NCBI RefSeq assembly: GCF_030410485.1
Contig: NZ_JAUHHC010000005.1
Coordinates: forward strand, 595,203 to 659,202
Length of the DNA stretch: 64,000 nt
Source of the DNA: Roseateles violae
GTDB lineage: Bacteria > Pseudomonadota > Gammaproteobacteria > Burkholderiales > Burkholderiaceae_C
Direction of reading: 5' to 3'
The first letter of the stretch is position 1. Each line of letters opens with the position of its first letter. A model generated the notes under the pieces. That model saw nothing but the letters and a program-made list of their open reading frames with translations. It searched no databases and had not been told where the DNA came from. Shown here piece after piece: positions 1 through 9,062 of the stretch. Position numbers and translations under genes: made by a program.

Positions 1-1
1 T

Positions 2-3000
2 GCGCGCCTGCTGCAGTCGCCGGAACGCCGCGACGAGACGATGGGCGACAGCGACGATCCGGTCGCCGCGGCGCTCACCGAGGCCGACATCGACCGCATG
101 AGCCTGTATGCCTTCGTCGGCCCCGATGCCGCGGCCGGCACCCTGCGCCTGCCGGCGCCACCCGGACGACGGGCGGCCGTCGAGGCCGGGCTGCGGATCG
201 ACTGGGCCGAACCGATTGCGGCGGAGCTGCCCGAGCGCCTGCGCGGCTGGCTGCAGCAGCGGCTCGATCAGGTCGGCGGAGGCGGCGGCACGGCCGTGTC
301 GACGACCGGCTTCAATATCGGCCGGCGCAACCTCGTCAATGTCTCGGTCACCGTCCATCCGCTGGGCGGCTGCCGCATGGGCGACGACGCCGGCAGCGGC
401 GTCGTCGATCGCTGCGGCCGAGTCTTCGATCCGACCGGCGATGTCCACGAGGGCCTGGCCGTGCTCGACGGCTCCATCGTTCCCACCGCGCTGGGCATCA
501 ATCCGGCCTTCACGATCACCGCGCTGGCCGAGCACGCGGCGCCGCAGCTGCGCGAGCACTGGGGCCTCGCGCAAGCATCGATCGAGGCCGACCTGCCGGA
601 CCGGCCGCGCGCGGCGCCGCGGCGCATCCCGCCGCCACGGGCCGACTGGCAGCTCAGCGAGCGCCTGCAGGGCCGGGTCAGCTTCGACGCGGGCCGGACC
701 CATTTCTGGGCCGGCCTGGAGATCGAGTTCGAGACGATTCCGGGCCTGCACCGCGCGCTGCAGCAGCCCGATGGCGTGCTGAAGCTGCGCCGCGGCACGC
801 TGACGCTGCACGAGGCAGGGCCCGACGATGACGAGTTCAGCATCGCCCCCAGCGCCGACACCCTGGTCTGCAGCGCCGAGCTGGGCGGCCAGATGCTGTT
901 CTTCGCCCCCGGCCCGGCCGGCTGCAAGGAGCGGATGAGCACCCTGGTCTACCGGCTGAGCGTGCAGGGCATCGGCGTGGACCGGGGCGGCCCGCTGCGG
1001 ATCAACGACCGCCTGGAGGGCATCAAGCTGCTGGGCCTGCCGCCCGAACCCGACGACGAGGACCAGCCCTTCGTCGCCCCCAACCCCTTGCGCCAGCTCA
1101 GCGAGCTGACGCTGCGCCATGAGCGCCAGCCGATCGGCCGGCTGACGATAGACCTGGCCTTCCTGGCCGCACAGCGCGAGCCCCTGCTGTCGCTGCTGCG
1201 GGCCTCCAATCTCGTCGATGCGCTGGTCGACCTCGGCAGCAGCGGGGTCTTCGTGCTGCGGCGCCTGCTGATGTCCTGGATCAAGACGATTGCCGACCTC
1301 GGCGATCCGCCCGGCGAGGGCCAGGCCCAGCACCTGGACGAGCGCTACCCGGGGCCGGTTGCCGGCGCCGAGCCTGAGGTGATCGAGCTCGACGGCCGCG
1401 GTGCGCGGCTGACGCATTACAAGATCGCCGCCCCTTGCGGCGCGCCGCTGCTGCTGATCCATGGCCTGGGCGTCTCCGGCAGCATCTTCAGCCATCCGAG
1501 CATTCCGCACAGCCTGCTGAGCTGCCTTCACGAAGACCGGCGCGATGTCTGGATCCTCGACCTCAGCAGCAGCATCGGCAACGAATGGGGACGCCAGAAG
1601 CTGGAGCCGCAGCACTGGTCGACGCATCGCATCGCCCAGGTCGAGATTCCGGCGGCGATCGACTGCGTGCTGGCCCGCAGCGGCCAGCCGCGGCTCGACG
1701 TGTTCGCGCACTGCATGGGCGGGCTGATGTTCTGCATGGCGACCTTGAACGATCTGCGGCTGGCGCCGAAGATCCGTGCCGCCGTGCTGTCGCAGACCGG
1801 TCCGCTGCCACGGCTGAGTCCCTACAACCGCTTCCGCGCCTTTGTCGTCGGCGCGCTGGAGCAGATGTTCGAGATCGACGAGCTCGATGCCTGCCCCGAC
1901 TACCAGGCCACGCTCGGCACCGATGGCCGCCCGGTCTGGCAGCGCATCACGCCGCGGCCGTCCCGGCTCGACCTGGCCGACGCGATGCTGGCCCTCTTTC
2001 CCTATCCGGACAACGAGAGCGGCGAGGACAGCGAAGCGATGCGACAGCGCAACTCGCCGGTCAGCGAATCGGACTTCCTGCGCATCCGCCACCGCGCGGA
2101 CGGCATCTTCGGCCAGCTGTTCGAGCTGCCCAATGTGGCCGATTCGACCTTGGCCTGCCTGGACGCGCTGTTCGGCTGGGTCAAGGTGCCCATCCTCCTG
2201 CAGGCGATCCAGTTCACCCGCTACCAGCTGCTGACCGACAGCGAGGGCCGCAACCGCTTCGTCCATGAAGCGAATCTGGCCGAGGGCTTCGGCTTCCCGG
2301 TGCTGTTCATCCATGGCCAGCGCAACCGGGTGTTCGACTGGCAGGGCAGCCTCAACAGCCTGCAGCTGCTGCAGAAGATCCGCGGCGAGCCGGTCTCCAC
2401 CGCGGCCGACCGCTCGCAGGCCGGCCGGCGCCTGTATGGCGAAGGCGCCACGCAGCTGGCCGTGTTCGAGCGCTATGGCCACCTGGACTGCATCTTCGGC
2501 AAGGACATCCGCCGGGACATCTACCCGAGCTTGCGCGACTTTCTCGACGACCCCAAGCTGCCGCGCCCGGGCCGCGCGCTCAAGCCCCTGCCACCGCTGG
2601 CGCAGCTGCCGGCGCTGGGCCCGATGCTGGGCTGGCTGCGGCCGCTGGAGGTGCAGGGGCAGCGCTGGCTGCAGTTCCAGCTGCTGGTCCATCCGGCACC
2701 GCAGGCGCCGCGCTGCTATGCGGTGGCGGTCGTGCCGGTGCTCGAGGGCGCGCCCCAGTTGGAGCAGGCCCGCCTGCTGCCCTGGCCCGGCGACTATGGC
2801 CAGGTGCTGACGCTGCAGCTGCTCGATGCCGAGGGCCGGCCCGCCAACCATGCCCTGCTGACCCTGCATGCCGACCAGGCGCCGACGCTGGCCGAGGCCG
2901 AGCCCGCGGCCTGGCTGGCCCACAGCAGCGCCGCCGACGCGGGCACGATCGCCGCGCTGCGCCTGACGCTGCTGGGGGACCGTCAGGACATGAGCGCCGA

Positions 3001-4177
3001 GGCGCAGCGCAGCGTGTTCACGCTGACGGCCCGCGTTGCCGCCGCGGCCGACCGCGGTGGCGCCGACACTTCGGCGCCGCTGAGCTTCGCGCTCGCCAGC
3101 TGCCAGTACCCGCCGACCCTGATCGACGAGCAGCTCGCCGGCGCCTCCTACGCGCGGCTCGCCGAGGACGCCCAGCGCGCCGATGGGCCCCAGCTGCTGC
3201 TGCTGGCCGGCGACCAGGTCTATATCGACGCCGGCGGCGGCGTGTTCAGCGGCGCCAGCTCGCCCTCGGCCCTGCTGCCCAAGGACAGCGCGATGATCGC
3301 CCGCTCCTACGAGCTGAGCTACGGCCTGCCGGCGATGCGCCGCACGACGGCGCGGCTGCCCAGCTTCGCGATGCTGGACGATCATGAGGTCGGCAATGAC
3401 TGGCCGGGCCTGGCCGGCGCGCCCGAATTGCCGCAGGTGGACGTCGGTGCGGCGCTGCAGGCCTTCGGGCATTTCCAGCGCGCGCTGGGCCCCTATGGCG
3501 AGCGCACAAGGCTGGGCGGCGAGGGTTCGCAGAGCTATGTCTTCCATCCGGCCGGCCATCCGGTCTTTGTGCTGGACACCCGCATCCACCGCGAGGCGCG
3601 CAGTGCCGCCACCGTCGGCCGCGCCAGCCTGCTGCGGGCGGACGTGATGGCGGCCCTGCTGGCCGGCCTGAAAAGCGCGCCGGCGCAAAGCATCAAGTTC
3701 ATCCTCTCGCCCTCGCCGCTGCTGCCGCCCGAGCGCTTCAACAAGGACCGGGTGGCCGAGCGCCTGCACAGCGACACCGGCAGCGGCTTTCCCTGCTGGA
3801 CCGCCACGCTGCTGAACTTCATCCACGCCAACGCGATCGAGCGCGTCGTGCTGCTCAGCGGCGACAGCCATCTGTCCTCGGTGTGCGAGTTCGAGTTCGA
3901 GCCGCTGGGCAGCGGCCGCGTGATCGGCATCGTGTCCTCGGCGCTGTACGCGCCCTGGCCCTTCGCGAACCAGCGGCCCGACGAACTGGTCCTCGGCGGC
4001 CCGCCCGTCGACCTCGGCCCGCCCGGCACGCCCTGCGTGGGCAGCGTCAGGCTGCATGCGATGTCCGCGGCCAACGGCTATGCCCTGCTGCGCGCCGATG
4101 CCCAGGCCGGCCTGCTGACGGTGAGCCTGCGCTCGGCCGATGGCAGCAGCAACAGCGACTGCGAATTCCATTTTTGA
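2..4177 (+). CDS. GMC oxidoreductase / alpha-beta hydrolase / PhoD-like phosphatase fusion (5' partial)
   Basis: The frame is open from base 2, so the gene starts left of the window; residues here are counted from the ATG at 41. Residues about 100-165 are the C-terminal part of a GMC (cholesterol oxidase-like) flavoenzyme, with HPLGGCRMG near 106 and the typical GINPAFTITALAEH end. Residues about 440-840 form an alpha/beta hydrolase: LLLIHGLGVSG near 470 is the oxyanion strand, and AHCMGG near 557 is the nucleophile elbow, with Cys in place of Ser as in PHA synthases. Residues about 1015-1378 look like a PhoD-type metallophosphatase: FALASCQYP, GDQVYID near 1058, DDHEVGNDW near 1113 and SGDSHLS near 1275. 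Oxidoreductase-hydrolase fusions of this kind are known to me for sterol-type substrates; the third domain and the true substrate are inference. The next gene starts 14 bases downstream, probably in the same transcript. Confidence 0.85.
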   Translation, partial: ARLLQSPERRDETMGDSDDPVAAALTEADIDRMSLYAFVGPDAAAGTLRLPAPPGRRAAVEAGLRIDWAEPIAAELPERLRGWLQQRLDQVGGGGGTAVSTTGFNIGRRNLVNVSVTVHPLGGCRMGDDAGSGVVDRCGRVFDPTGDVHEGLAVLDGSIVPTALGINPAFTITALAEHAAPQLREHWGLAQASIEADLPDRPRAAPRRIPPPRADWQLSERLQGRVSFDAGRTHFWAGLEIEFETIPGLHRALQQPDGVLKLRRGTLTLHEAGPDDDEFSIAPSADTLVCSAELGGQMLFFAPGPAGCKERMSTLVYRLSVQGIGVDRGGPLRINDRLEGIKLLGLPPEPDDEDQPFVAPNPLRQLSELTLRHERQPIGRLTIDLAFLAAQREPLLSLLRASNLVDALVDLGSSGVFVLRRLLMSWIKTIADLGDPPGEGQAQHLDERYPGPVAGAEPEVIELDGRGARLTHYKIAAPCGAPLLLIHGLGVSGSIFSHPSIPHSLLSCLHEDRRDVWILDLSSSIGNEWGRQKLEPQHWSTHRIAQVEIPAAIDCVLARSGQPRLDVFAHCMGGLMFCMATLNDLRLAPKIRAAVLSQTGPLPRLSPYNRFRAFVVGALEQMFEIDELDACPDYQATLGTDGRPVWQRITPRPSRLDLADAMLALFPYPDNESGEDSEAMRQRNSPVSESDFLRIRHRADGIFGQLFELPNVADSTLACLDALFGWVKVPILLQAIQFTRYQLLTDSEGRNRFVHEANLAEGFGFPVLFIHGQRNRVFDWQGSLNSLQLLQKIRGEPVSTAADRSQAGRRLYGEGATQLAVFERYGHLDCIFGKDIRRDIYPSLRDFLDDPKLPRPGRALKPLPPLAQLPALGPMLGWLRPLEVQGQRWLQFQLLVHPAPQAPRCYAVAVVPVLEGAPQLEQARLLPWPGDYGQVLTLQLLDAEGRPANHALLTLHADQAPTLAEAEPAAWLAHSSAADAGTIAALRLTLLGDRQDMSAEAQRSVFTLTARVAAAADRGGADTSAPLSFALASCQYPPTLIDEQLAGASYARLAEDAQRADGPQLLLLAGDQVYIDAGGGVFSGASSPSALLPKDSAMIARSYELSYGLPAMRRTTARLPSFAMLDDHEVGNDWPGLAGAPELPQVDVGAALQAFGHFQRALGPYGERTRLGGEGSQSYVFHPAGHPVFVLDTRIHREARSAATVGRASLLRADVMAALLAGLKSAPAQSIKFILSPSPLLPPERFNKDRVAERLHSDTGSGFPCWTATLLNFIHANAIERVVLLSGDSHLSSVCEFEFEPLGSGRVIGIVSSALYAPWPFANQRPDELVLGGPPVDLGPPGTPCVGSVRLHAMSAANGYALLRADAQAGLLTVSLRSADGSSNSDCEFHF

Positions 4178-4191
4178 CCAGGAGCCCCGCC

Positions 4192-4680
4192 ATGCCCACC
4201 TTCACCGGCAAGACGACGACCTACACGGACCGCAACGGCAACTTCGGTCCCTATGTCAACGAGATCAGCTTCGAGGCCAGCTTCGACGCCCAGGGCCGCT
4301 GGACCATAGAGCCCAGCGACTTCAGCGGCCACGCGCCCACCGACGCCAACAATGTCAGCGAGCTGGCGGTGACGCTGAAGAGCCGGGCCGAGGGCCAGTC
4401 CAGCCGCACGGCCAAAACGGCGGCGGTGAAGGTCGTCTTCAGCATCGTCACCCAGGAAGGCGTGCACGCGAGCCTGGACCTGAGTTTCGACACCGCGGCC
4501 AGCTTCCTCGTGCCGGCCGGCCCCGACAAGAACAAGACGCTGAAGGGGCTGCCGCTGGACACGGCAAGCGGCCAGATCACCATGGTCGGCAAGGGCAAGC
4601 TGAAGGCGGCCTTTGGCCTGGTCTCGGCCAAGTCCGGTGTGCTGCTGAGCGGCAAATTCACGCCCAACCCCTGGGCCTGA
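4192..4680 (+). CDS. hypothetical 162-aa protein, partner of the upstream fusion enzyme
   Basis: The ATG follows an AGGAG ribosome site at 4180-4184 and lies 14 bases after the upstream stop, so the two genes are probably co-transcribed. The product has no signal peptide or membrane segment. It looks like an all-beta protein, with alternating short polar and hydrophobic runs (ISFEASFDAQGRWTIEP, VVFSIVTQEG), many Lys/Thr/Ser residues and few charged clusters. I do not recognise a family or catalytic motif. Context suggests a role tied to the three-domain enzyme upstream, such as binding or stabilising it, but that is only inference from the tight spacing. Confidence 0.75.
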   Translation: MPTFTGKTTTYTDRNGNFGPYVNEISFEASFDAQGRWTIEPSDFSGHAPTDANNVSELAVTLKSRAEGQSSRTAKTAAVKVVFSIVTQEGVHASLDLSFDTAASFLVPAGPDKNKTLKGLPLDTASGQITMVGKGKLKAAFGLVSAKSGVLLSGKFTPNPWA

Positions 4681-4687
4681 GTCCCGC

Positions 4688-5455
4688 CTACAGCGCCAGA
4701 TGGTGCGACTGCAGGGTCAGGATGCCGTCGAAGATCAGGCTGTCGATCAGCTCATGCTCGATGTCCAGCGCCGGCGAGACCTTCCAGCCGGCGCCGCCGG
4801 TCATCAGGGTCAAGGGCTCGTGGCCGGCGCGTTGCTTCAGGTGGCGGTGCATGCGCTCGATCGCGCCGGTGATCGCGTAGTTGCCGCCGCTGGTCAGCGC
4901 GTCCGAGGTGTTGGTCGGGAATTCGCGCACCTCGCCCGTCGGCACGCGCAGACCGGCCGTGCCGCCCTCCAGCGCGCGCAGCATGATGCCGTGGCCGGGC
5001 AGGATCAGGCCGCCGATGAAATGGCCGTCCGCCTCGAGCGCGTCGACGGTCACCGCGGTACCCACCATCACGACCAGGCAGGCACGCGCCGGCCCGCGCC
5101 GGAGGCTATGTGAGCGCGCACCGACCAAGGCGACGAAACGGTCGGTGCCGAGCCGGCCCGGGTGGTCGTAGCCATTGCTGATGCCGCCGCCCTGGGCGCT
5201 GGAGACGATCCAGCGCGGCGTCACATCCCACAGCTCCAGCTGCTCCTCGACGCGGCGACGCACCGCGTCGCCGGCCACATTGCAGCCCAGCACGCTGTGC
5301 GGCACCGGCAGGCGCTGCCAATCGCCCTCGCCGAGCTGCTCGATGTTTTCCAGAAACACCGCGCCATGGGCCAGCAGTACCGCCCCCGGCTGGGGCGATG
5401 CATACAGCGCCCATTTCAGGCGGGTATTACCGATATCGATGGCCAGAAAGCTCAT
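4688..5455 (-). CDS. coaX: Type III pantothenate kinase
   Basis: CoaX phosphorylates pantothenate, the first step of coenzyme A synthesis, in the cytoplasm; the type III enzyme belongs to the ASKHA fold, needs a monovalent cation and is not feedback-inhibited by CoA. The 255-aa product begins [17 protein letters not shown], the family's phosphate-1 motif with catalytic Asp. It carries [11 protein letters not shown] in the middle, TAVTVDAL (phosphate-2) near 135, and [13 protein letters not shown] near 195. Length is normal. In many beta-proteobacteria coaX follows birA; here no birA is adjacent, and the gene is divergent from a chemoreceptor gene 187 bases away. Confidence 0.95.
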   Translation of the reverse strand: MSFLAIDIGNTRLKWALYASPQPGAVLLAHGAVFLENIEQLGEGDWQRLPVPHSVLGCNVAGDAVRRRVEEQLELWDVTPRWIVSSAQGGGISNGYDHPGRLGTDRFVALVGARSHSLRRGPARACLVVMVGTAVTVDALEADGHFIGGLILPGHGIMLRALEGGTAGLRVPTGEVREFPTNTSDALTSGGNYAITGAIERMHRHLKQRAGHEPLTLMTGGAGWKVSPALDIEHELIDSLIFDGILTLQSHHLAL

Positions 5456-5519
5456 GGTGGGAGGCGGCGCTTGTCGTCAACGCCGCCAGCCTACCAGTTC
5501 CGGCGCCGCGCGCAGGGCC

Positions 5520-5546
5520 TCAAGTTGCGGCGCGGGCGGCCGATAT
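5520..5546 (+). promoter_or_regulatory. Sigma-28 (FliA)-type promoter of the first chemoreceptor gene
   Basis: TCAAGTTG at 5520-5527 and GCCGATAT at 5539-5546 are separated by exactly 11 bases. The flagellar sigma-28 consensus is TAAAGTTT-N11-GCCGATAA, so the matches are 6/8 and 7/8. It predicts a start near 5553, about 90 bases before the ATG at 5643. This fits flagellar/chemotaxis co-regulation. It is a pattern match, not a mapped start. Confidence 0.6.
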
Positions 5547-5642
5547 CGCAGATGGAGGAGCCTTTGCTCCGGTGCCAAGCAAGCGCAAAACGCCTCTGAG
5601 CAACAAGCTGCACGCGCCGGGGAAACGAGCGGTACAAGGCCC

Positions 5643-7394
5643 ATGAAATCACTGTCCATATCCACCAAGCTGTGGCTGCCGGTCATTGCGCTGGCGGTGG
5701 TCGTCGTGCTGATGACGACCGCCTCGGCCACGCGCACGCAGGCGCTGCAGGCCAAGGCCACCGTCGAACAGCAGGAGCAACAGCGCAAGTTCGAGCTCTC
5801 TTTGCGCTGGCGCGGCCTGACCGAGACCAACGCGACCCGCACCGTCGCCAGCATCCTGAGCGCCGATGCCGGCGTGGGCGAGACCTTCAAGCCCGAGATC
5901 GACGCGACCTCGGCCAGAATCTCCGAGCTGCAGAAGGAACTGGAGGCACTGGCCACCAGCGAGGCCGAGAAAGCGGCGATGGCCAAGATCGCGCAAACGC
6001 GCGCGGCCTATATCGCGCAGCGCGGCGAGATCGTCAAGATGAAGAGCGGCGGCGACCAGGCCGGCGCGGCGGCCGCGCTGAAGGCCAGGATGCAGCCGGC
6101 GGTGGCCGTCTATCTGGACGCGCAGCAGGACTTCGTCAAGCTGCAGCAGCAGCATTCGGACGAGCTGCGCGTGGCGGCCGGCGCCGAGCGCATGCGCACG
6201 GTCTGGCTGGCCGGCGGGCTGATGGTGCTGATCGTCGCCGGCCTGAGCGCGGCCACCTTCTTCCTGGTCCGCTCGATCAGCCAGCCGCTGGCCGAGCTGG
6301 CGCGCCAGGCGGACCGCATCGGCGGCGGCGACCTCAGCGGCCGCATCGACACCGGCCGCGGCGACGAGATCGGCACCGTGCAGCGCTCGCTGGCTGCGAT
6401 GCAGGACGCGCTGAACCGCGTCGTCGGCGAGGTCCGCCATAGCGCCGACAGCATCCAGACCGCCAGCGCCGAGATCGCCACCGGCAACCAGGACCTGTCG
6501 CAGCGCACCGAGCAGACCGCCTCCAATCTGCAGCAGACGGCCAGCTCGATGACGCAGCTGACCGGCACCGTCAAGCAGAGCGCCGACAGCGCCGCCACCG
6601 CCAAGCAGCTGGCCGACAGCGCGACCCAGGTCGCGCAGCGCGGCGGCGAGGTCGTCGGCCAGGTCGTCGCGACCATGGACGAGATCAACGCCAGCTCGAA
6701 GAAGATCAACGACATCATCGGCGTCATCGACGGCATTGCCTTCCAGACCAATATCCTGGCGCTGAACGCCGCGGTCGAGGCGGCGCGCGCCGGCGAGCAG
6801 GGCCGCGGCTTCGCGGTCGTCGCCGGCGAGGTGCGCTCGCTGGCGCAGCGCTCGGCCGAGGCGGCCAAGGAGATCAAGGGCCTGATCGGCAGCAGCGTCG
6901 ACAAGGTCGAGGTCGGCGCCCGCCTGGTGCAGGACGCCGGCAGCACGATGGACGAAATCGTCGCCAGCGTCGGCAAGGTCGGCGACATCATCGGCGAGAT
7001 CCGCGCCAGCACGGTCGAGCAGAGCGAGGGCATCGTCTCGGTCAACGGCGCCGTCGGCCAGCTGGACCAGATGACCCAGCAGAACGCCGCCCTGGTCGAG
7101 CAGAGCGCCGCCGCGGCCGAGTCGCTGCGCGAGCAGGCCGGCAAGCTGGCCCATCTGGTCAGCGGCTTCAAGCTGCAGGGGGCGGCCGTCGGCTCGGTCA
7201 CGCCGGTCGTCGCGGCGACATCGAGGCCGCCCTCCCCCCCCGCCTCGACCAAGCCGGCGGTCCAGGCCGCAGCCAAGCCGGCACCGGCCCGGCCGCTGGC
7301 AAAGCCGGTGGCGGCAGCGAAGCCCGCCCTCCCCGCCAAGCCGGCGTTGGCGGCCGTGCCGGCCAGCGCGGATGGGGACTGGGAGACGTTCTGA
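5643..7394 (+). CDS. Methyl-accepting chemotaxis protein with C-terminal DWETF tether
   Basis: This is a transmembrane chemoreceptor that signals to the CheA kinase. The 583-aa product has TM1 at about 10-30, a periplasmic four-helix-type sensor to about 185, TM2 at about 186-206 ([20 protein letters not shown]), a HAMP domain to about 260, and a long cytoplasmic signalling coiled coil. The conserved hairpin tip [19 protein letters not shown] is near 378. After residue about 520 comes a Pro/Ala/Lys-rich flexible linker, and the last five residues are DWETF, a close variant of the NWETF pentapeptide that docks CheR and CheB. I chose the ATG at 5643 because the open frame farther upstream runs antisense through coaX and starting here places TM1 at the N-terminus. 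The ribosome site is weak. The ligand is unknown. Confidence 0.93.
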   Translation: MKSLSISTKLWLPVIALAVVVVLMTTASATRTQALQAKATVEQQEQQRKFELSLRWRGLTETNATRTVASILSADAGVGETFKPEIDATSARISELQKELEALATSEAEKAAMAKIAQTRAAYIAQRGEIVKMKSGGDQAGAAAALKARMQPAVAVYLDAQQDFVKLQQQHSDELRVAAGAERMRTVWLAGGLMVLIVAGLSAATFFLVRSISQPLAELARQADRIGGGDLSGRIDTGRGDEIGTVQRSLAAMQDALNRVVGEVRHSADSIQTASAEIATGNQDLSQRTEQTASNLQQTASSMTQLTGTVKQSADSAATAKQLADSATQVAQRGGEVVGQVVATMDEINASSKKINDIIGVIDGIAFQTNILALNAAVEAARAGEQGRGFAVVAGEVRSLAQRSAEAAKEIKGLIGSSVDKVEVGARLVQDAGSTMDEIVASVGKVGDIIGEIRASTVEQSEGIVSVNGAVGQLDQMTQQNAALVEQSAAAAESLREQAGKLAHLVSGFKLQGAAVGSVTPVVAATSRPPSPPASTKPAVQAAAKPAPARPLAKPVAAAKPALPAKPALAAVPASADGDWETF

Positions 7395-7416
7395 TTCTGG
7401 CCCCGCCACCACCCGA

Positions 7417-7440
7417 CCTTCCGGCTCCGCGGCCGGAAGG
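7417..7440 (+). terminator. Hairpin between the two chemoreceptor genes
   Basis: CCTTCCGGC at 7417-7425 and GCCGGAAGG at 7432-7440 form a perfect 9-bp stem with a 6-base loop. It is followed by a short pyrimidine-rich stretch (CTTTCATCGTTT) rather than a clean U run. It could terminate or attenuate transcription from the first receptor, or simply stabilise its mRNA end. Confidence 0.5.
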
Positions 7441-7470
7441 CTTTCATCGTTTCAAGAGAGGGAGCGCCGC

Positions 7471-9033
7471 ATGCTGCGCCAACTGAATATCCGCCCCCGG
7501 CTGCTGCTGGGTTTCGGCCTGATGCTGCTGATGAGCGCCGTGCTGGCCGGCATCGGCGGCTTCGGCCTGAACATCGCGCAAAAGGCGCTGCATGGCATCA
7601 CCCATGAGCTGATCCCGGCCAACAACATCACGACGGCCGGCCGCACGCGGCTGATCGAGAGCCGCGCCGCCACCTCGACCCTGGTCGCCTCGATCTTCAA
7701 CAACGAGGACATGAAGCGGGCCAAGGCCGCCTGGGACAAGGCCCAGCAGGAGCTGGACCGGGCAATGGAGCAGTTCGGCACGCTCAGCAAGAGCGACAAG
7801 CAGAAAGCCGATCTGGACGCCTTCCGCGCCCATATCGCCAGCTACCGCAAGGCGGTGGCACCGGTCGCTACCAAGCTGCTGGACAACGGCTATGCCGATG
7901 CGCAGGAGGCCTTTGCCGACATGAAGTCGGCCGACGCCGCCTACGAGCCGGCCATCACGATGCTGCAAGGCCTGGAGGCCACCCTGGCCAAGACCAGCGA
8001 GGCGGTGTTCGACCAGGTCAACGGCCTCGTCAACACCATCTTCGTCGTGCTGCTGCTGGCTTTCGCCGCCTGCTGCGCGGCCGGCCTGCTGCTGGCCTGG
8101 CGCGTGTCGGCCTCGATCGTCGCGCCGGTCGCCGACGCGACCCAGTTCGCCGAGCGCATCGCCGCCGGCGATCTGCGCGCTGCGCCGCAGGTGCGAGGCC
8201 ATGGCGCGGAGCGGGACGAGGCGGCGGCCATGATGCGCTCGCTGGCCAGCATGCAGGCTTCGCTGGCCGGGATCGTCGGCCAGGTGCGCGAGTCGGCCGA
8301 GAGCATCCAGGTCGCCAGCAGCGAGGTCGCCAGCGGCAATCTGGACCTGTCCAGCCGCACCGAGCAGACGGCCTCCAACCTTCAGCAGACCGCCAGCTCG
8401 ATGAGCGAGCTGACCGTCACCGTCGGCCACAGCGCCGAGGCCGCGGGCACGGCCAAGACCCTGGCCGGCAGCGCCGCCGAGGCGGCCGGCCGCGGCGGCG
8501 AGGTGGTCTCGCGGGTCGTCACGACCATGGGCGACATCAACGAGTCCAGCAAGAAGATCGCGGACATCATCGCGACCATCGACGGCATCGCCTTCCAGAC
8601 CAATATCCTGGCGCTGAACGCCGCGGTCGAAGCCGCGCGCGCCGGCGAGCAGGGCCGCGGCTTTGCCGTCGTCGCCAGCGAGGTGCGCTCGCTGGCCGGC
8701 CGCTCGGCCGAGGCGGCCAAGGAGATCAAGAACCTGATCGTCGCCAGCGTCGAGCGGGTGGAGGCCGGCACCGCGCTGGTCAACAACGCCGGCGAGACCA
8801 TGGGCGAGATCGTCGCCTCGGTGCAGCGCGTCGCCGACACGATCGGCGAGATCAGCGCCTCGGCCAGCGAGCAGAGCATCGGCATCGGCCGCGTCAACGG
8901 CGCGGTCAACCAGCTGGACCAGATGACGCAGCAGAACGCCGCCCTGGTCGAGCAATCGGCCGCGGCCGCGCAATCGCTGAAAGAGCAGGCGGTCAAGCTG
9001 TCGGGTCTGATGAGCCGCTTCCAGCTCGGCTGA
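7471..9033 (+). CDS. Methyl-accepting chemotaxis protein without tether
   Basis: A second chemoreceptor of 520 aa. It starts at an ATG preceded by GAGAGGGAG. TM1 is at about 10-30, a ligand-binding four-helix region (INNIT...[20 protein letters not shown]) runs to about 188, TM2 is at about 190-210, followed by HAMP and the signalling domain with tip [19 protein letters not shown] near 387. The signalling half is nearly identical in style to the preceding gene, so the pair looks like an old duplication with new sensors. Unlike its neighbour it ends at MSRFQLG, with no linker or CheR/CheB-binding pentapeptide, so it would depend on neighbouring receptors in the array for efficient methylation. 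Confidence 0.93.
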   Translation: MLRQLNIRPRLLLGFGLMLLMSAVLAGIGGFGLNIAQKALHGITHELIPANNITTAGRTRLIESRAATSTLVASIFNNEDMKRAKAAWDKAQQELDRAMEQFGTLSKSDKQKADLDAFRAHIASYRKAVAPVATKLLDNGYADAQEAFADMKSADAAYEPAITMLQGLEATLAKTSEAVFDQVNGLVNTIFVVLLLAFAACCAAGLLLAWRVSASIVAPVADATQFAERIAAGDLRAAPQVRGHGAERDEAAAMMRSLASMQASLAGIVGQVRESAESIQVASSEVASGNLDLSSRTEQTASNLQQTASSMSELTVTVGHSAEAAGTAKTLAGSAAEAAGRGGEVVSRVVTTMGDINESSKKIADIIATIDGIAFQTNILALNAAVEAARAGEQGRGFAVVASEVRSLAGRSAEAAKEIKNLIVASVERVEAGTALVNNAGETMGEIVASVQRVADTIGEISASASEQSIGIGRVNGAVNQLDQMTQQNAALVEQSAAAAQSLKEQAVKLSGLMSRFQLG

Positions 9034-9062
9034 GGCCGGCGGCCGCCCTGGGCGGGCCGCTG

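Noticed and set aside
5175..5642. Longer start for the first chemoreceptor
   Set aside because: This stretch is the antisense of coaX plus the promoter region; the ATG at 5643 starts just before TM1.
9034..9062. GC-rich imperfect hairpin between the convergent receptor and dehydrogenase genes
   Set aside because: No T-run and imperfect pairing; could be chance in such GC-rich DNA.
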